Translations under genes and position numbers: made by a program
Shown here: piece after piece, positions 1-11,487 of the stretch
Position numbering within the stretch: position 1 is the stretch's first letter
Layout of the letters: each line of letters starts with the position of its first letter
Source: Hibiscus mutabilis
Lineage: Eukaryota > Streptophyta > Magnoliopsida > Malvales > Malvaceae
Reading direction: 5' to 3'
Assembly (NCBI GenBank): GCA_019671005.1
Contig: CM033752.1
Span: forward strand, 19,104,969 to 19,168,968
Length of the DNA: 64,000 nucleotides
The notes under the pieces: model-generated
Seen by the model: the letters and a program-made list of their open reading frames with translations, nothing else
Database searches by the model: none
What the model was told of the DNA's origin: nothing

Positions 1-960
1 TCGCTTCAAATCCTCATAAGACTTCTGCCGATCCGAAGCTTCCTTTAAACGATCACCAATAAGCTTCACCTTTGCATTTGTACCTCTAAGCACATCAGGT
101 CTGATGACATGTTTTTTGCTTACCTACATCCAACAAAGCGGTGTCCGACATCTACGTCCATAAAGAGCTTCATAGAGAGCCGTCTGTATACTTGACTGAA
201 AACTATTATTATAAGCAAACTCCACCAACGGAAGTTGCTTTTCCCATGTTCCTTGAAACTCAATGATACAACAGCGTAACATGTCTTTCAAAATTTGAAT
301 AACATGCTCAGACCGTCCATCCGTCTGAGGGTGATACGAGGTACTAAAATTAAGCCTGGTTCCCAAAATCGTCTATAGAATCTCCCAAAACCTCGATGTA
401 AAGTGAGAATCTCTATCCGATATAATAGAATTTGGAACCCTATGCAACTTCACAATCTCAGCGATATATATCTCCACCAACTTATCCAATGTATACGTCG
501 TATGCACAACCAAAAATGCGCACACTTCATAAAACGGTCAACAATCACCCATATAGAATTCTTTTTAGACGGCGTCAAAGGAAACCACTTCAAAAAATCC
601 ACAGTGATCATTTCCCATTTCCACTTCAAAATTTGTAAAGGTCGTAATAACCCAGCAGGAAACTGATGTTCAACCTTAACTCATTGACACACCAAACATC
701 GAACAATATACTCCGCTATTTCCTTTTTCAAACCAACTCAACAATGCTCTTCCTTTAAATCACAGTACATCTTGGTACTACCATGGTACATAGCAAAATG
801 ACTAGAATGAGCTTCGGTCAGAATAGTGCGCCTCAACTCTGAATATTCTGGTACTACTATTCAACCCTTAAAACACAAAACACTATCATCATTAAAATGA
901 AAATCTGTCAGATTACCATCTGAAATGTCCTTAACATGCAAAACCAACACATCATTGTAC
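1..960 (-). pseudogene. Gypsy integrase remnant
   Basis: Minus-strand frames show a zinc-finger end (CLVCQ), then PAGLLRPLQILKWKWEMITV with the first catalytic Asp in ITVDF, VIVDRFMKCAHF, ISDRDSHF with the second Asp, and TSYHPQTDGRSEHVIQ with the catalytic Glu. The stretch at 124-366 is the longest open piece and ends in a YEALYGRRCRTPL block typical of plant gypsy integrases. Frames change several times and stops interrupt, so this is a decayed coding region. The three acidic residues nevertheless appear to survive. Confidence 0.88.
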
Positions 961-962
961 GA

Positions 963-1631
963 TTACCTCACTTTAATCATTTGAGACAATGTAGACTTAA
1001 ATTGCAACTCTGCCAGAAAGCTACCATCTCGCGTCACACTTAACCTAGCAAACATCGCCTTAAGCTCAACGACCGTCTTTCGGCTTAGCGTATCTGCTAC
1101 AACATTAGTATTTCTAGGATAGTATTCAATTGTTAGATCATAATCCTTAAACAACTCAACCAATCTCTATTGCCTAAGATTTAACTCTTTTTGAAACATC
1201 AAATACTTCAAACTTTTGTGATTAGTATAAATGATACACTTCTCACCATAAAGATAATGTTTCCAAATCTTTAGAACGAAAACCACGGCTACAAGCTCTA
1301 AATCATGTGTAGGATAATTTTGCTCATGTACCTTTAACTGCCTTGATGTATAAGCCACAACCTTCCCGTCCTGCATCAACACATAACCCAAGTCAACATA
1401 CGATGCATCACTATACACCACAAACGCTTTACTCGCTTCTAGTTGAATAAACACATGAGCGTGTGTCAAAACCTCTTTTAATTTCTTAAAACTATGCAGA
1501 CGATCCTCCGTCCAAATAAAAAATAGCATTTTTTGCAACAATCTTGTCAGTAGAACAACAATGCGGGAAAAACCATCCACAAAATGATCATAATACCCAG
1601 CTAGACCAAGAAAACTATAAACCTCAAACAC
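963..1631 (-). pseudogene. Gypsy RNase H remnant
   Basis: Two minus-strand frames meet at about 1165. The upstream one contains FVVYSDAS (first catalytic Asp), GKVVAYTSRQLKVHEQNYPT, DLELVAVVF and KCIIYTNHKSLKYL; the downstream one contains LFKDYDLTIEYYPRNTNVVA followed by DTLSRK. This is the RNase H that follows reverse transcriptase in gypsy polyproteins. The usual YTDHKSL has become YTNHKSL (Asp to Asn), and a stop separates the two halves. Confidence 0.9.
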
Positions 1632-2460
1632 TGTATTAGGTTGCTTCCAATTAAGAATAGCCTCAATCTTTTATGGATCTACACGAATACCTTTCGCCGA
1701 TACCACATGACCCAGAAACATCACCTTCTTAAGCCAAAATTTGCACTTACTCAACTTAGCAAACAATTGATTCTCTTTCAATGCTTGCAACACTATCCGA
1801 AGGTGTTAATCATGCTCTTCCTCGGTACGGGAGTACACAAGGATGTCATTAATAAGCAGAACTACAAATCAATCCAAATACTTATGAAACACTCCATTCA
1901 TCATATCCATGAAAGTAGATGGGGCTTTGGTTAAACCAAACGGCATCACCAAAATCTCATAATGCCCATACCTTGTGCGAAATGCAATTTTCGGCGCATC
2001 TGCTTCTTTAACCTTTAACTGGTAGTACTCGAATCTTAGGTCAATCATTAAGAACACAACTATACCTCAAAATTGGTCAAACAAATCATCAATCCATGGT
2101 AACAGGTACTTGTTCTTAATCGTTAACCGATACAACTACTGATAATTAATGCACATTTGCATAGTTCTATCATTCTTCTTCACAAAAAACACTGGTGAAC
2201 CCTAAGGCAAAACACTTGGACAGATAAAACCACGATCCAACAACTCTTAAAGTTAATTTCTCAACTCTTTTAACTCCTTCGGTATCATGCGATAGGGAGA
2301 AATGGACACTGGAGTCGTACTAGAGTATGTATCTATACTAAACTCAATTTCTCTATTCGGTGGCAACCTAGACAACCCTTCCATTAAAACTTCCAAAAAA
2401 TCATATACCGTCCGAATATCTTGTACCCAAACTCCTTTGGTACCCGGATTCATCATAAAA
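1632..2460 (-). pseudogene. Gypsy reverse transcriptase remnant
   Basis: Minus-strand pieces match successive reverse-transcriptase blocks: PPNREIEFSIDTYSSTTPVS (2253-2456), LRFEYYQLKVKEADAPKIAF and YEILVMPFGLTKAPSTFMD (1869-2057), then the active-site block. That block reads LLINDILVYS near 1830-1866, so the usual (Y/F)IDD is IND: the first of the paired Asp residues is replaced. Stops and frame changes separate the pieces. The domain is recognisable but almost certainly inactive. Confidence 0.9.
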
Positions 2461-2499
2461 ATCTAGGAAAACTTGACACTCCTTATTCATCAACTTCTC

Positions 2500-2850
2500 A
2501 GCTTGTAATGCGAAACGAAATTAGAAAAGAATTTAGCATTCTCGCCTACGACAACAACAACATAGTCATCGGCAAGCCTTAGAGAAATCCTTTTGGTTTC
2601 GAATTCAACAACAGCTCTATGCTCACTCAGCCAATCCATACCCAAGTAACATCAAAACCATGAAACGACAACTCTATTAAATTAATAGCAAACACATGAC
2701 CTTGAACAACCAACAAACATCTCCTAAACATCCTTCTAACAATAACGGTCTCCCCAAGAGAACTAGTTACTAGAACACCCGCATTTAAAATCTCAGTAGG
2801 AATACCTAATAAATGTGAACGTTCACTCAAAACGTATGAATTCGTGGAAC
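2500..2850 (-). pseudogene. Gypsy aspartic protease remnant
   Basis: The minus strand encodes LFSSTNSYVLSERSHLLGIP, then GVLVTSSLGETVIVRRMF and ELSFHGFDVTWVWIG. These align in order with the plant gypsy retropepsin. Where the family has an active-site Asp followed by Ser/Thr-Gly the sequence reads FSS, so the catalytic Asp appears lost. The LGMDW motif that normally ends the domain is degraded to VWIG. Confidence 0.8.
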
Positions 2851-3099
2851 TGAATAAACCGAAGAAAATAATGACACAGACTACAAGATAAAAGTACCTA
2901 CAATTACATCAGTGTCATTACGGCCCTCGAGATGAGCATACATCCTTTCTTTCTCTCTATTCTCTGGTTGGGTGTGAGGAACAGTCACCTGCCCATCATC
3001 ATGTCTCTAGAAATTACCCCTGTCGTGGCCTCGACCCCTCGCAGATACAACCACAACAGTTGTATGAGTCGGTACCTCCTTATCCACTTGAAGACAGTC

Positions 3100-4000
3100 A
3101 CGCTTCTGATGCTCTTTTAAACCACAAGTCCAGTAAGCTCTAACACTAAATGCCCCCAGCATTTCCTCGAGTGGCATCTTCCACAACGCCTACAATCAAC
3201 ATTAGCGGTAATAGAAGTTTGAGTATTCTGGCCTTGCCTACCACCACCACTACCTCGCTTGCGGTCTGACTTAAAACGTCTCTCGTGTGACCTTTTGTTC
3301 TCACGACCCAAGTAATCGCACTCTGCAGCCATCTTCCCCAAGTTAACATTTTCTAACTAGGATGTTGAACCCAAAGACTGTTCAATGTCCTTGGCCTTAT
3401 TGACCAATACATCAAAATAAGTGTAGTCAGTTGTCAACAGATATATCTTAATGTCCTTCACAAGGCCGTAACAAAACCTATCGCAACGTTAGAGATCATC
3501 TAGAACCAGTTCAGGAGCATGATGGCTTAAACGGACAAATTTCACCTCATACTCAGCTACCGGCATTCGATCTTGTACCAAGGCCATGAACTCTTTCTTT
3601 TTTGCATCTTGATACTCCGAACCAAGGTACTTCCTCTTGAAAACCCTTCAGAAGAACTCCCAAGTAACATCAGCATTCAGTACTCTAACTATAGTGGTTA
3701 CCCACAAATGATATGCATCACCATACAACAAAGACACAATGTACCTAAGATTTCGTGCACTCGTACACTCCATTTGGCCAAGTATACACTCGGTGTTTTT
3801 GAGCCACTATTTCGTAGATTCAAGGTTTAAACCTTGAAACTCAACTCCTCCCAAGCTACGTAGACGCTCCAACAGTAATCCATGATCCACAATCGTAGGA
3901 GTTAGCGTCTATACTTGTACTTCAACAAAAACTGCTTGGAAAGCTCCAGTCATTGTCTGAATTAAATGCGTCATATCCCTTGAAATGGGTCCTTGTAGAG
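3100..4000 (-). pseudogene. Gypsy gag/zinc-knuckle remnant
   Basis: At 3117-3341 the minus strand carries a basic, Gly/Arg-rich stretch followed by CRRCGRCHSRKCWG, a degenerate Cys-His knuckle. Upstream (3340-4000) the minus strand has short frames resembling the gag retrotransposon domain, but broken repeatedly. Position between the LTR and protease supports gag. Confidence 0.7.
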
Positions 4001-4009
4001 CTTTGGGTA

Positions 4010-4392
4010 CGTTTCCTCTACCCGCTCCAGCCGATGGGTTAGGCGGGGGAGTGATTACTTAGTACGAGGAATCATGCCACCCTTAGAATTCTGATTATTA
4101 TGACCATTACTTGTGTTAGCTCAAGTCTCACGTCATGGGCCCATATTTACTAACAATTAAAACATGCAAAAGCATTTTCGATTACGCTAGCATTCGGCGA
4201 AGGATCTAAGATAACATGTGAAAAATCATTTGAAAATAATGGTAATAGGCATTGTGTTCCCTTTTAAACCCCCATTAAAGCAAAATGACCTCACATCAAT
4301 CAAAAGTCATGCTTAAACACAATTATCACCACATAACAACTCAATAAACAACCAACACATTTAGCAAACTATCATAACTTTTTGTAACCTGA
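4010..4392. other. Leader / gag-start spacer of minus-strand gypsy element
   Basis: No open frame or recognisable domain. By position this is the untranslated leader and the start of gag of the minus-strand element. Confidence 0.5.
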
Positions 4393-4408
4393 CTTCGATA
4401 CCAACAAT
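4393..4408 (-). promoter_or_regulatory. Degraded tRNA-Met primer-binding site
   Basis: The minus strand reads TTGGTATCGAAGTC immediately inside the LTR. Plant gypsy elements usually have TGGTATCAGAGC here, complementary to initiator tRNA-Met. The first seven bases of that site are kept and the rest has drifted. Confidence 0.65.
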
Positions 4409-7400
4409 ATAACTCCCCTGACCTGGCCTAGGCGCTAGGCCGAACAAAGTGAGCTACATTAGGTTTGTCGTAGCTAACCTGAATTGAATAACTCAAATTA
4501 GGTCTATTTTTATTTTTATCTTATCTAGATGCATCTTTAAAACCTAGGGTGTGCATACTGGCAACGGTTAAATTTACAAATAAATAGGACATCAAATTGA
4601 CATCCAATTCTATGAATTTACAATTTAGAGGCCAAAATGCAAAAGTGGAAAATTATGAGGACTTGCATAAATTTAAGGTTACCAATCCATACTTAATTAT
4701 GTTTCATGCTCTCAAGTCCAATTTAAGCTAAAACAGAGTGATCAAACACATTCAATTTGCATTCATACGAATCAAGGACTAAGATGAAAGAATCTCAACT
4801 TCAGCAGCCAAAAAAACTGATATAACAACCTTCAATATTGGTACACGGGATACCGTACCGATACCATACTTCATACCCAAGGGTTGTACTGATATTGATA
4901 TATGTGTATTGATACCCAGGTCATAATACACAAGAACCGTATCGATACGGCTTTGGGGCGTATCAGTACCCAGGCTTAAATGGTTAAAACTCAAATTCTA
5001 GTAGCCAAAACCCGTACCGATACACTTTATCGAGTATCGGTACTCGGGCCATATTTACACTTCACAGACCTGATTTAAGTCTCTCATACCGATACAGAGA
5101 TCCATGTATCGGTACCCAGAGGCTTGTAATGCCCTTTTTATCTGGTTTTTAACCTCCAAACCAATACAAACTAGTCCCACTCAACCTAGCACACATATTG
5201 AACACCTTTAGTATCAAAGACGTACGTTTACAATAATCCAAACTATCAAATACACATTTTTTGACACAAAAGCGTAAACTATAGGCATGCTTCCTAAACA
5301 TATCAACCAACATACTCAGACTTGAGACTAAGCATAAATCCATCAACACGCTTTACAAATCCCAACAACAACCCAACAACCAACAAGATACAATCCTTGG
5401 AAGTAAATATAATCAAAATACAAATCCCAAATTTGGACAACACATTGCCTTATTACTAAAAGCTTTAAGCTAAAACCATACTCAAAGTAAAATGATGTCT
5501 TAAGATCCCCTCGCTCCGATGCTCCTGCAATCCTTAATTTTCTGCAAAGAAGAATGAGAGCGTAAGCAAACGTATGCTTAGTGGTGCCACTCCTCTATAT
5601 TTAAAAATGCATTAAAACATGAGTATAAAAACCAACACCTTTGAAACTCTTTTCAAAACATGGCATGCATAATAACCATAAGCAAAATATAGTTTTCCAC
5701 TTGTTTCCTATATATTGACAATTATAGTGACCTTTATAAAACCACATCGGGTACACAGATTTCCCGGTAGACTACCTCTACCAAACCACACCTTGACCCA
5801 AAGAGTCTCATCTTAATTCTACACAAGGTATAACATAAACTTGGGCAGCCTACTTCATACCACAAGAGACAATCCACTAGCCTGAGTAGCCTACTACATA
5901 CTCTAGGGGTCGCGGGGCAATCGACTTATATTATACTGCACTTTAAACCTATGGCATGCCAACTATATCCGATACTTTCTTTTGCTTGTCACACATAGCC
6001 AATATACACTTTTAAACACATTTACTTACTATTATTCCCTTATGCATTTTAACAAACCATTTTTCATATGCAAATATCACATTGCTCAAGGCAACAACCA
6101 CATTCCATTTAGGAACCATTTCTCAATGCACTTAGGCATCCTCATACTTCCTAAATCATTGCATATCATTTAAAAGATGCATAAAATATTAAGTAAACCA
6201 ACCCATGCTTTTAAACCAAAATATGTGAACAAGTTCCATATCAAACTGATATTCAATGAAAAAATTAAAGAGAACTTACTTCTGAGCTTAGTTAAGCTTT
6301 CTATGTTTAATATAAACTTCCAACTCCTTATTCAAACCTTTAAGAGTGTCTGAAACACATATACACTCACCGATGCACAACGCCTTGCTAGCTATTGCGT
6401 TCCAAGCCTTCAAAACGGACCGATTTCCATAACACAAGTTAGGCTTAACTCTCCCCTATTTCCGCAACACAAAACCAGAGGCAAAATGCATTAAAATGCA
6501 TTCTAACACCAGCCTACAATCAACCCTTGCAACCTCAACGAAATCACATCCGAAAATTACCTGAAACATCGAAAACAACCTCAAACTACTACTAAACAAC
6601 CTCCAGCCACAAACCTAAGATTCTAACATCTTAGTAACACCATTGAACACCCCAAAACATATTCCTTACATCCCTATATCTCCAGCAATCATGAATCTAA
6701 CATAACAGCCCCAAAATCACCTATAAACTACCTTAAAAACTAACCAATTAAATAGTTTTGAGATTGATTATGAAAATCTCATTTCACATTATACATATGC
6801 CACAAAAAAAGTGAATTAATCCAATAAAAGCCTCGAGCAACCATCTTGTAAAACAATAATTTAGGCTAATCATCAAAATCGCCAATAAATCTCATTTCCT
6901 TAAATTAAATTGCAAAACCATGTTATAATCCACAAAACACAAGCCAATTAATAGGGAATATCAATAAAGAACCTTAGTTTTAAGAGAGAAGAAGAAATTT
7001 ACCTTTGAATAACCTCTCACCAAAATTGACGTAAGTTTTCTCTTGAAAACAACTTGAGAAATTGATGAAATCTTTTTGAAATCCTTATGAGGTTTTATTA
7101 GAAATAAAATAAGGGTTCAAAACATGAAATCTCCATTAAAGATTAGTAAGAAAATTTAGAAATCATGATTGGAAAATGAGAAAGGAAAATCCAAGAAAAT
7201 TTGGTAGAGTAGGAAAATGATTTTAGAAAAAGAAAACCAATTAACCGTCAAAGTCTTACTCAATTAAGGTGGAAAAATTTAATTAAAACATTTAGAAAAT
7301 AATAGCTCTATAAGGATTCTTAGTAGTGGCCCAATTACATTTTAGTCACTTAAAACAGTTTTGCAATTTTTACAATTTAGTCACTAAAATCAAAATGTCA

Positions 7401-7618
7401 CCTTAATTAGCTTAAGAAACCCTCAAATTTAATTACCAAAATACTTGATAATATAACTAAACAAGTTTAGTAAACCAAACCAATTTTAAACCCGACCATT
7501 TCAAAATTTTCAAATAATAATTTCCCAAAACTCATTTTACTAGTTAATCCAGTTCGACTGAGTCGAACCCGAACTGACCAAACCCCTAAAATTTTAAGCC
7601 TATTTTTGGGGCGTTACA
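4409..7618 (-). mobile_element. Long LTR of minus-strand gypsy element
   Basis: The LTR runs on the minus strand from TGTAACGCCCC (complement of 7608-7618) to GGGGAGTTATA near 4410, next to the primer site. It is about 3.2 kb and AT-rich, with no coding content. It contains a cluster of palindromic GTACCGATAC-type motifs at 4839-5117. It is similar in layout to the 5' LTR at 12808-16264: conserved AGTGACTAAA-type segment near the start and palindrome cluster near the end. The exact inner edge is accurate to a few bases. Confidence 0.75.
4839..5117. repeat. Cluster of GTACCGATAC/GTATCGGTAC palindromes
   Basis: Several short inverted repeats occur within 280 bp. A perfect 14-bp palindrome CCGTATCGATACGG lies at 4937-4950. 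Two hairpins with TACCGATAC / GTATCGGTA arms follow, one at about 5015-5045 and one ending near 5117. The same motif family recurs in the LTRs of the 12808-43752 element. Function unknown. Confidence 0.8.
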
Positions 7619-8286
7619 AAAACCTAGCCTCTCTACCGCCTCCACCTCCAGCTTGAGTCGTCGCCCCCGTCTGTAAACCAACCAAACCTCAAACAAACCC
7701 CTAAAATTACCACAACAAAACCATAAATAAAAAAACCCTAAACTACCTATAACCCTTATCCCTTGCCACCCACTGCCCATCTGACACCATCCTTATCCCT
7801 GCTACACTGCCCACAAGCATTATCACCCCCCCCAACGTGGCCATTCGACAAACACCCACTCTCCCCTTTAAATCCTACCAACTTGCAATAAGCAAATAGG
7901 ACCTTTTTTAGATGATTCGAGACTCGAACATAGATAAAAATAGGAAAAATTTTAGATTAGAAACATAGAGAGATCTTCGAGAGAGCAAAAAAAAATGAAA
8001 AAAATGAAAAACTTTTCTATTTTTCCTAAATCTAAGAAAATAGGGAGAGTTTGAGATAAAATCACGGGAGAACTACCTTTAGGAGCCTTGTCGAACCTCC
8101 TCACATCATTTTATGCCTCCGGTACCTAGAGACGATGATTTTCATCGCCGATGACGGCGGCTCGCGGCTGAGGCAGAGTGGTCGATCAGGCTAGGAAGGG
8201 AATAGTTGATAGCTCTCTTAGATTTTTTTTTTAAATTTTAAGAATTGAAAACGATTTTTTTCAAGATGGGTATTTATAAAATCCTT

Positions 8287-8302
8287 AAAACGGCGCCGTT
8301 TT
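8287..8302. repeat. 16-bp perfect palindrome
   Basis: AAAACGGCGCCGTTTT is self-complementary and sits in an otherwise AT-rich LTR-like region. Confidence 0.9.
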
Positions 8303-8489
8303 GTGCCCTTGTTGTACCCTGCGCCGTGACCCGACTTGGGAAGAGATCTGTGTGTTTTGAATGAAATGGAAAAAATCAAAATTTTAGTCTCCTTCCGCTT
8401 TTAATTTATATTTAATTTTGACTTTTTATTATTTATTTTATTATAATTATGGTTTCTGATTTTCCCTTTTTTCATTTTAGTCATTGATC

Positions 8490-8490
<1 letters not shown>

Positions 8491-8527
<37 letters not shown>
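8491..8527. repeat. (TTA)n microsatellite
   Basis: About twelve uninterrupted TTA trinucleotides, followed by an AT-rich TATATCTATATATATAGATA stretch. Confidence 0.95.
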
Positions 8528-8531
<4 letters not shown>

Positions 8532-8857
8532 GATATACGTCTATATCTATATATATAGATATTTTTCTCGTTTCCTTTCTAATATAATATTTAATTTATG
8601 TAAACTGTCCATATATTTAGTGTATACATGTAAATTAAAGTGTTTTATATTTGTACGTGTATGTATATATGTGAAGTAAATATACATATAGCATAATTTT
8701 GAATCATTAATATATAGAGAGTATTAGTATTTTATTTACTTTTATACTTCTATACATTTAATTTTCTTAATTGTATACTTTATTTAAACCATTTACTTTA
8801 TATAATTCCATATTTAATTTTATATAAATATACCATGTATTTATATTTTTTTACCTT

Positions 8858-9137
8858 TTATTTGGATTCCCGATAAAATCGTGTCTCGAGCTTAAAGAGG
8901 CACGGTTTTCTCGCTAATCCTAAATAGAAAAATATTATTTTAACTAAAATACTTTATTCGGGATTCTCGATAAAATCATGTCGAGCTTAATGATGTGTGG
9001 TTGTTTTTTTATAATCCTAAACAAATATGCCTTAGCCAAATTGCGATATTTGAGACGATATTCCTTTATTTGGGAATCTCGAAAAAATCGTGTCTCTAGT
9101 TTAAAGAGTTGTAATTTTCTCGTCAATCCTAAATAAA
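8858..9137. repeat. Three diverged direct repeats (~100-bp spacing)
   Basis: Three blocks start near 8858, 8953 and 9063. Each carries a TTTATT(T/C)GG(G)ATTC(C/T)CGA start, an AAAATC(G/A)TGTC core and an AATCCTAAA(T/C)A end. They are diverged copies of one ~72-bp module within the LTR-like remnant. Confidence 0.75.
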
Positions 9138-9540
9138 GAAGTACTCGTTTAAATATATTTTGAACAAACAAATTTTAAACACTTAGGGGTCATACTTTTA
9201 AATCATACTTGAATTCGTAATCCTCACTATTAAGACACTACGTAATCGTCTCGGTACTAATTTTGGCCGTTGTGGGAGTGCTCATCCTTTCTCACACGTA
9301 ACTGACTCCCCGAATCTATTTTCTGGTTTTGTAGACCAAAAATTATTATTTTAATAAATCAACTAAAAATAAACTTTATTAAAAAGATTTGTGGTGACTC
9401 CGTTAAAATCAATTTTTATAAAAAAATGTGTCAAGCTCAAGGGCCCGTTCTTACGGCTAATACTATCGTCGGCCAAGCAAAATAAAAAGAAAAATAAAGC
9501 GTCACTGAATTATTTACAATTTATAGTTTCTAAATTATTT

Positions 9541-10265
9541 GGGTAAACTACACCAGAAGTCACCCAACTAATATCTCTCCTATTTTGGTCACTGAATTAT
9601 TTTTTTGGCAAGAGCGACACGAACGTTATCTTTTTTTTTCCTATTTTGGTCACCGACAGTTAAGTCTCCATTAAAACTTGACGGAGATGATGATGTGGTA
9701 GGGTACAATAATAGTTTTAGTCCTCAAAACTTATACATTATATCCATTTGGCCCTAATTCTTCATTCAACTAATATAATTTCTCATGCTAAACTAAAAAA
9801 AAGTCATTATAAAACCATAAAATTCTTCTTTTCTTCTACCCAAATGCAACCATTCACATATCATTGTCAATTCTTCATGGTTTCAAATCATCATTCTATT
9901 TACAGGAAATGTAAATATTTTATAATCTGAAGTAAACCCCCAAAAAAGCATAAATCAAAATTGAAATGATGGTTTGAAACCATGAAGAATTGACAATGAT
10001 CTGTGAATTTTTGCATTTGGGTAGAAGAAAAGAAGAATTTTATGATTTTACAATGGCGGTTTTTTTAGTTTAGTATGAGAAATTATATTAGTTGAATGAA
10101 GAATTAGGGCCAAATGGATATAATATATAAGTTTTGGCGAAAACTTAATTGTCAGTGACAATAATATAAAAAAAGATAACGTTAGTGACGATTTTGCCAA
10201 AAAATGGTTCGGTGACCAAAATAGGAGAGAGACAATAGTTGAGTGACTTCTGGTGTAGTTTGCCC
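9541..10265. mobile_element. Mutator-like foldback MITE with 9-bp TSD
   Basis: The element begins GGGTAAACTACACCAGAAGT and ends with its near-complement, ACTTCTGGTGTAGTTTGCCC. It is flanked by perfect 9-bp duplications AAATTATTT (9532-9540 and 10266-10274), the length made by Mutator-family transposases. The two halves are inverted copies for almost their whole length (for example ATGGTTTCAAATCATCATT near 9880 against AATGATGGTTTGAAACCAT near 9965), so it is one long hairpin. It encodes no transposase. The single-strand form would be a ~350-bp imperfect stem. Confidence 0.92.
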
Positions 10266-10274
10266 AAATTATTT

Positions 10275-11258
10275 TTATTAAAAACTGATACATAAATCTT
10301 TGTATCAACATCCCATTGGTCAACTTTTTAATCTAAAATAACAATCGAGTCTAAAGAATGGTTATGAAATAATAATTTAAATACTTAAAAAAGCATAATT
10401 TAATTTTTTTTTACTTTAAGCCCTTTAATATATAGATGCGGGGCTAATGTGTCCCGCACTAAAAAAGATTTCTCTCCTAGTACCAAAACAAAGGTGTCCA
10501 ATATCATCCAAATTACTAATCAAAACCTTCTTACAAGACTGTGGACCAATGTATAATATATTTCAAGGTAAAGGGACACTTGGATCTTTGGAAGCTATTG
10601 TGGAGGCTATTCAAATATTGCTTGCTTGTGATTTGAAGGTACATTTGGACTTATAAGACGATATCAAAATAAACTATTGGTGAGATGATCTATGACCTCC
10701 CTCTGAATATTGTGAGGGAGATGTTGTAACTCGAAAGTTAGTTTGAATTTATGTTTCTAAATTAGTAAAAAAGCGTAAAAAACTTATTTGCTCATATCTC
10801 CAATCGAATTAAACTAGTAAATATTACTTTATATTTAATTTTTGATATTTATGTATAATGCGGTATCTACATTTTTTGTTCAATTAAGTATTTAAATATT
10901 TTTAATGCAATTATGTATCTAAGTTTTTTCATTAGCATAATTAGATGCTTAACATTTTTTTAACTACACAGGTTCAATTCTAATAAGTTCAAACTTGTCT
11001 ATTCAAAAAAAAGTTCATACTTATAATTTTATGTATGAACGCGTGTAATTAAAAAAATTAAGTACTTATTGCATCAAAAAATAAAAGTTGAGTTTCTAAT
11101 TACAACAAAAAAATTAGGTACTTACTGCCTCGCATAATAAAAGTTGAGCATCTAATTGCAACAAAAAATTAAGTTGAGCATCTAATTACAACAAAAAATT
11201 AAGTAATTATTTGCACCATTAAAAATGTTACAAATATAAATACAATATTTCAAAGGAG
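10275..11258. other. AT-rich intergenic sequence, no gene
   Basis: No supported gene. The distal part (about 11050-11258) has internal repeats of an AATTGCAACAAAAAATTAAG-type block. Related sequence occurs at 11440-11487 and at 47220-47560, marking it as an old dispersed repeat. Confidence 0.6.
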
Positions 11259-11470
11259 TTAATATTTGATGCACAAACAGTGAAAAACTTTTTTTTCCTG
11301 TAAGTATTCTTATTTAAGCTTTAAAACCTAAAATTTGAATTTCTTACCTTGTGTTTCTACATCATAAACCTTAAACTATAAATCCTAAATTCAAAACACT
11401 ATAACTTAAACTCATAACCCTAAACTAAACTAGTTACTTATTTCCTCACATAATAAAAGTTGGGAACCTA
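11259..11470. repeat. Telomere-like MITE fragment
   Basis: Begins with ATATTTGATGCACAAACAGT and continues into degenerate CCCTAAA-like heptamers (ATAAACC, AACCCTAAAC). The same start and body recur at 47278, 48378, 49331 and, with variant ends, at 51748 and 52077. Only one end is clear here, so it is a partial copy. Confidence 0.55.
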
Positions 11471-11487
11471 ATTGCAACAAAAAATTA

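Larger units (their letters stand above)
1..7618 (-). mobile_element. Ty3/gypsy retrotransposon remnant, minus strand
   Basis: Reading the minus strand from 7618 down, the order is one LTR, a degraded primer-binding site, then gag, protease, reverse transcriptase, RNase H and integrase, with the element running off the left edge of the window. This PR-RT-RH-IN order is that of Ty3/gypsy. The LTR family resembles that of the 12808-43752 element (similar gag-side and LTR motifs, including palindromic GTATCGGTAC clusters), so the two are probably relatives. Stops and frameshifts occur in every domain, so it cannot be autonomous. The second LTR and target duplication lie outside the window. Confidence 0.9.
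7619..9480 (+). mobile_element. Probable LTR remnant of a Tat/Ogre-like gypsy element
   Basis: No coding frame. Features resemble plant Tat/Ogre-type gypsy LTRs: the palindrome AAAACGGCGCCGTTTT (8287-8302), an AT-rich body with a TTA microsatellite, three diverged copies of a block containing GATAAAATCGTGTC with a CTAATCCTAAATA-like tail (8858-9137), and near the right end a block with ACTGACTCCCCGAATC, TTGTAGACCAAAA and TTTGTGGTGACTCC (9300-9405). I recognise that last block from ends of such LTRs. Termini and target duplication are not evident, so it is a fragment or a heavily eroded solo LTR. Family assignment rests on motif memory. Confidence 0.5.

Noticed and set aside
403..666. Plus-strand frame at 403-666
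   Set aside because: It lies opposite the minus-strand integrase remnant and has no independent support.
10447..10656. 69-residue frame possibly related to LINE RNase H
   Set aside because: The resemblance is too weak to support and no neighbouring LINE domain exists.
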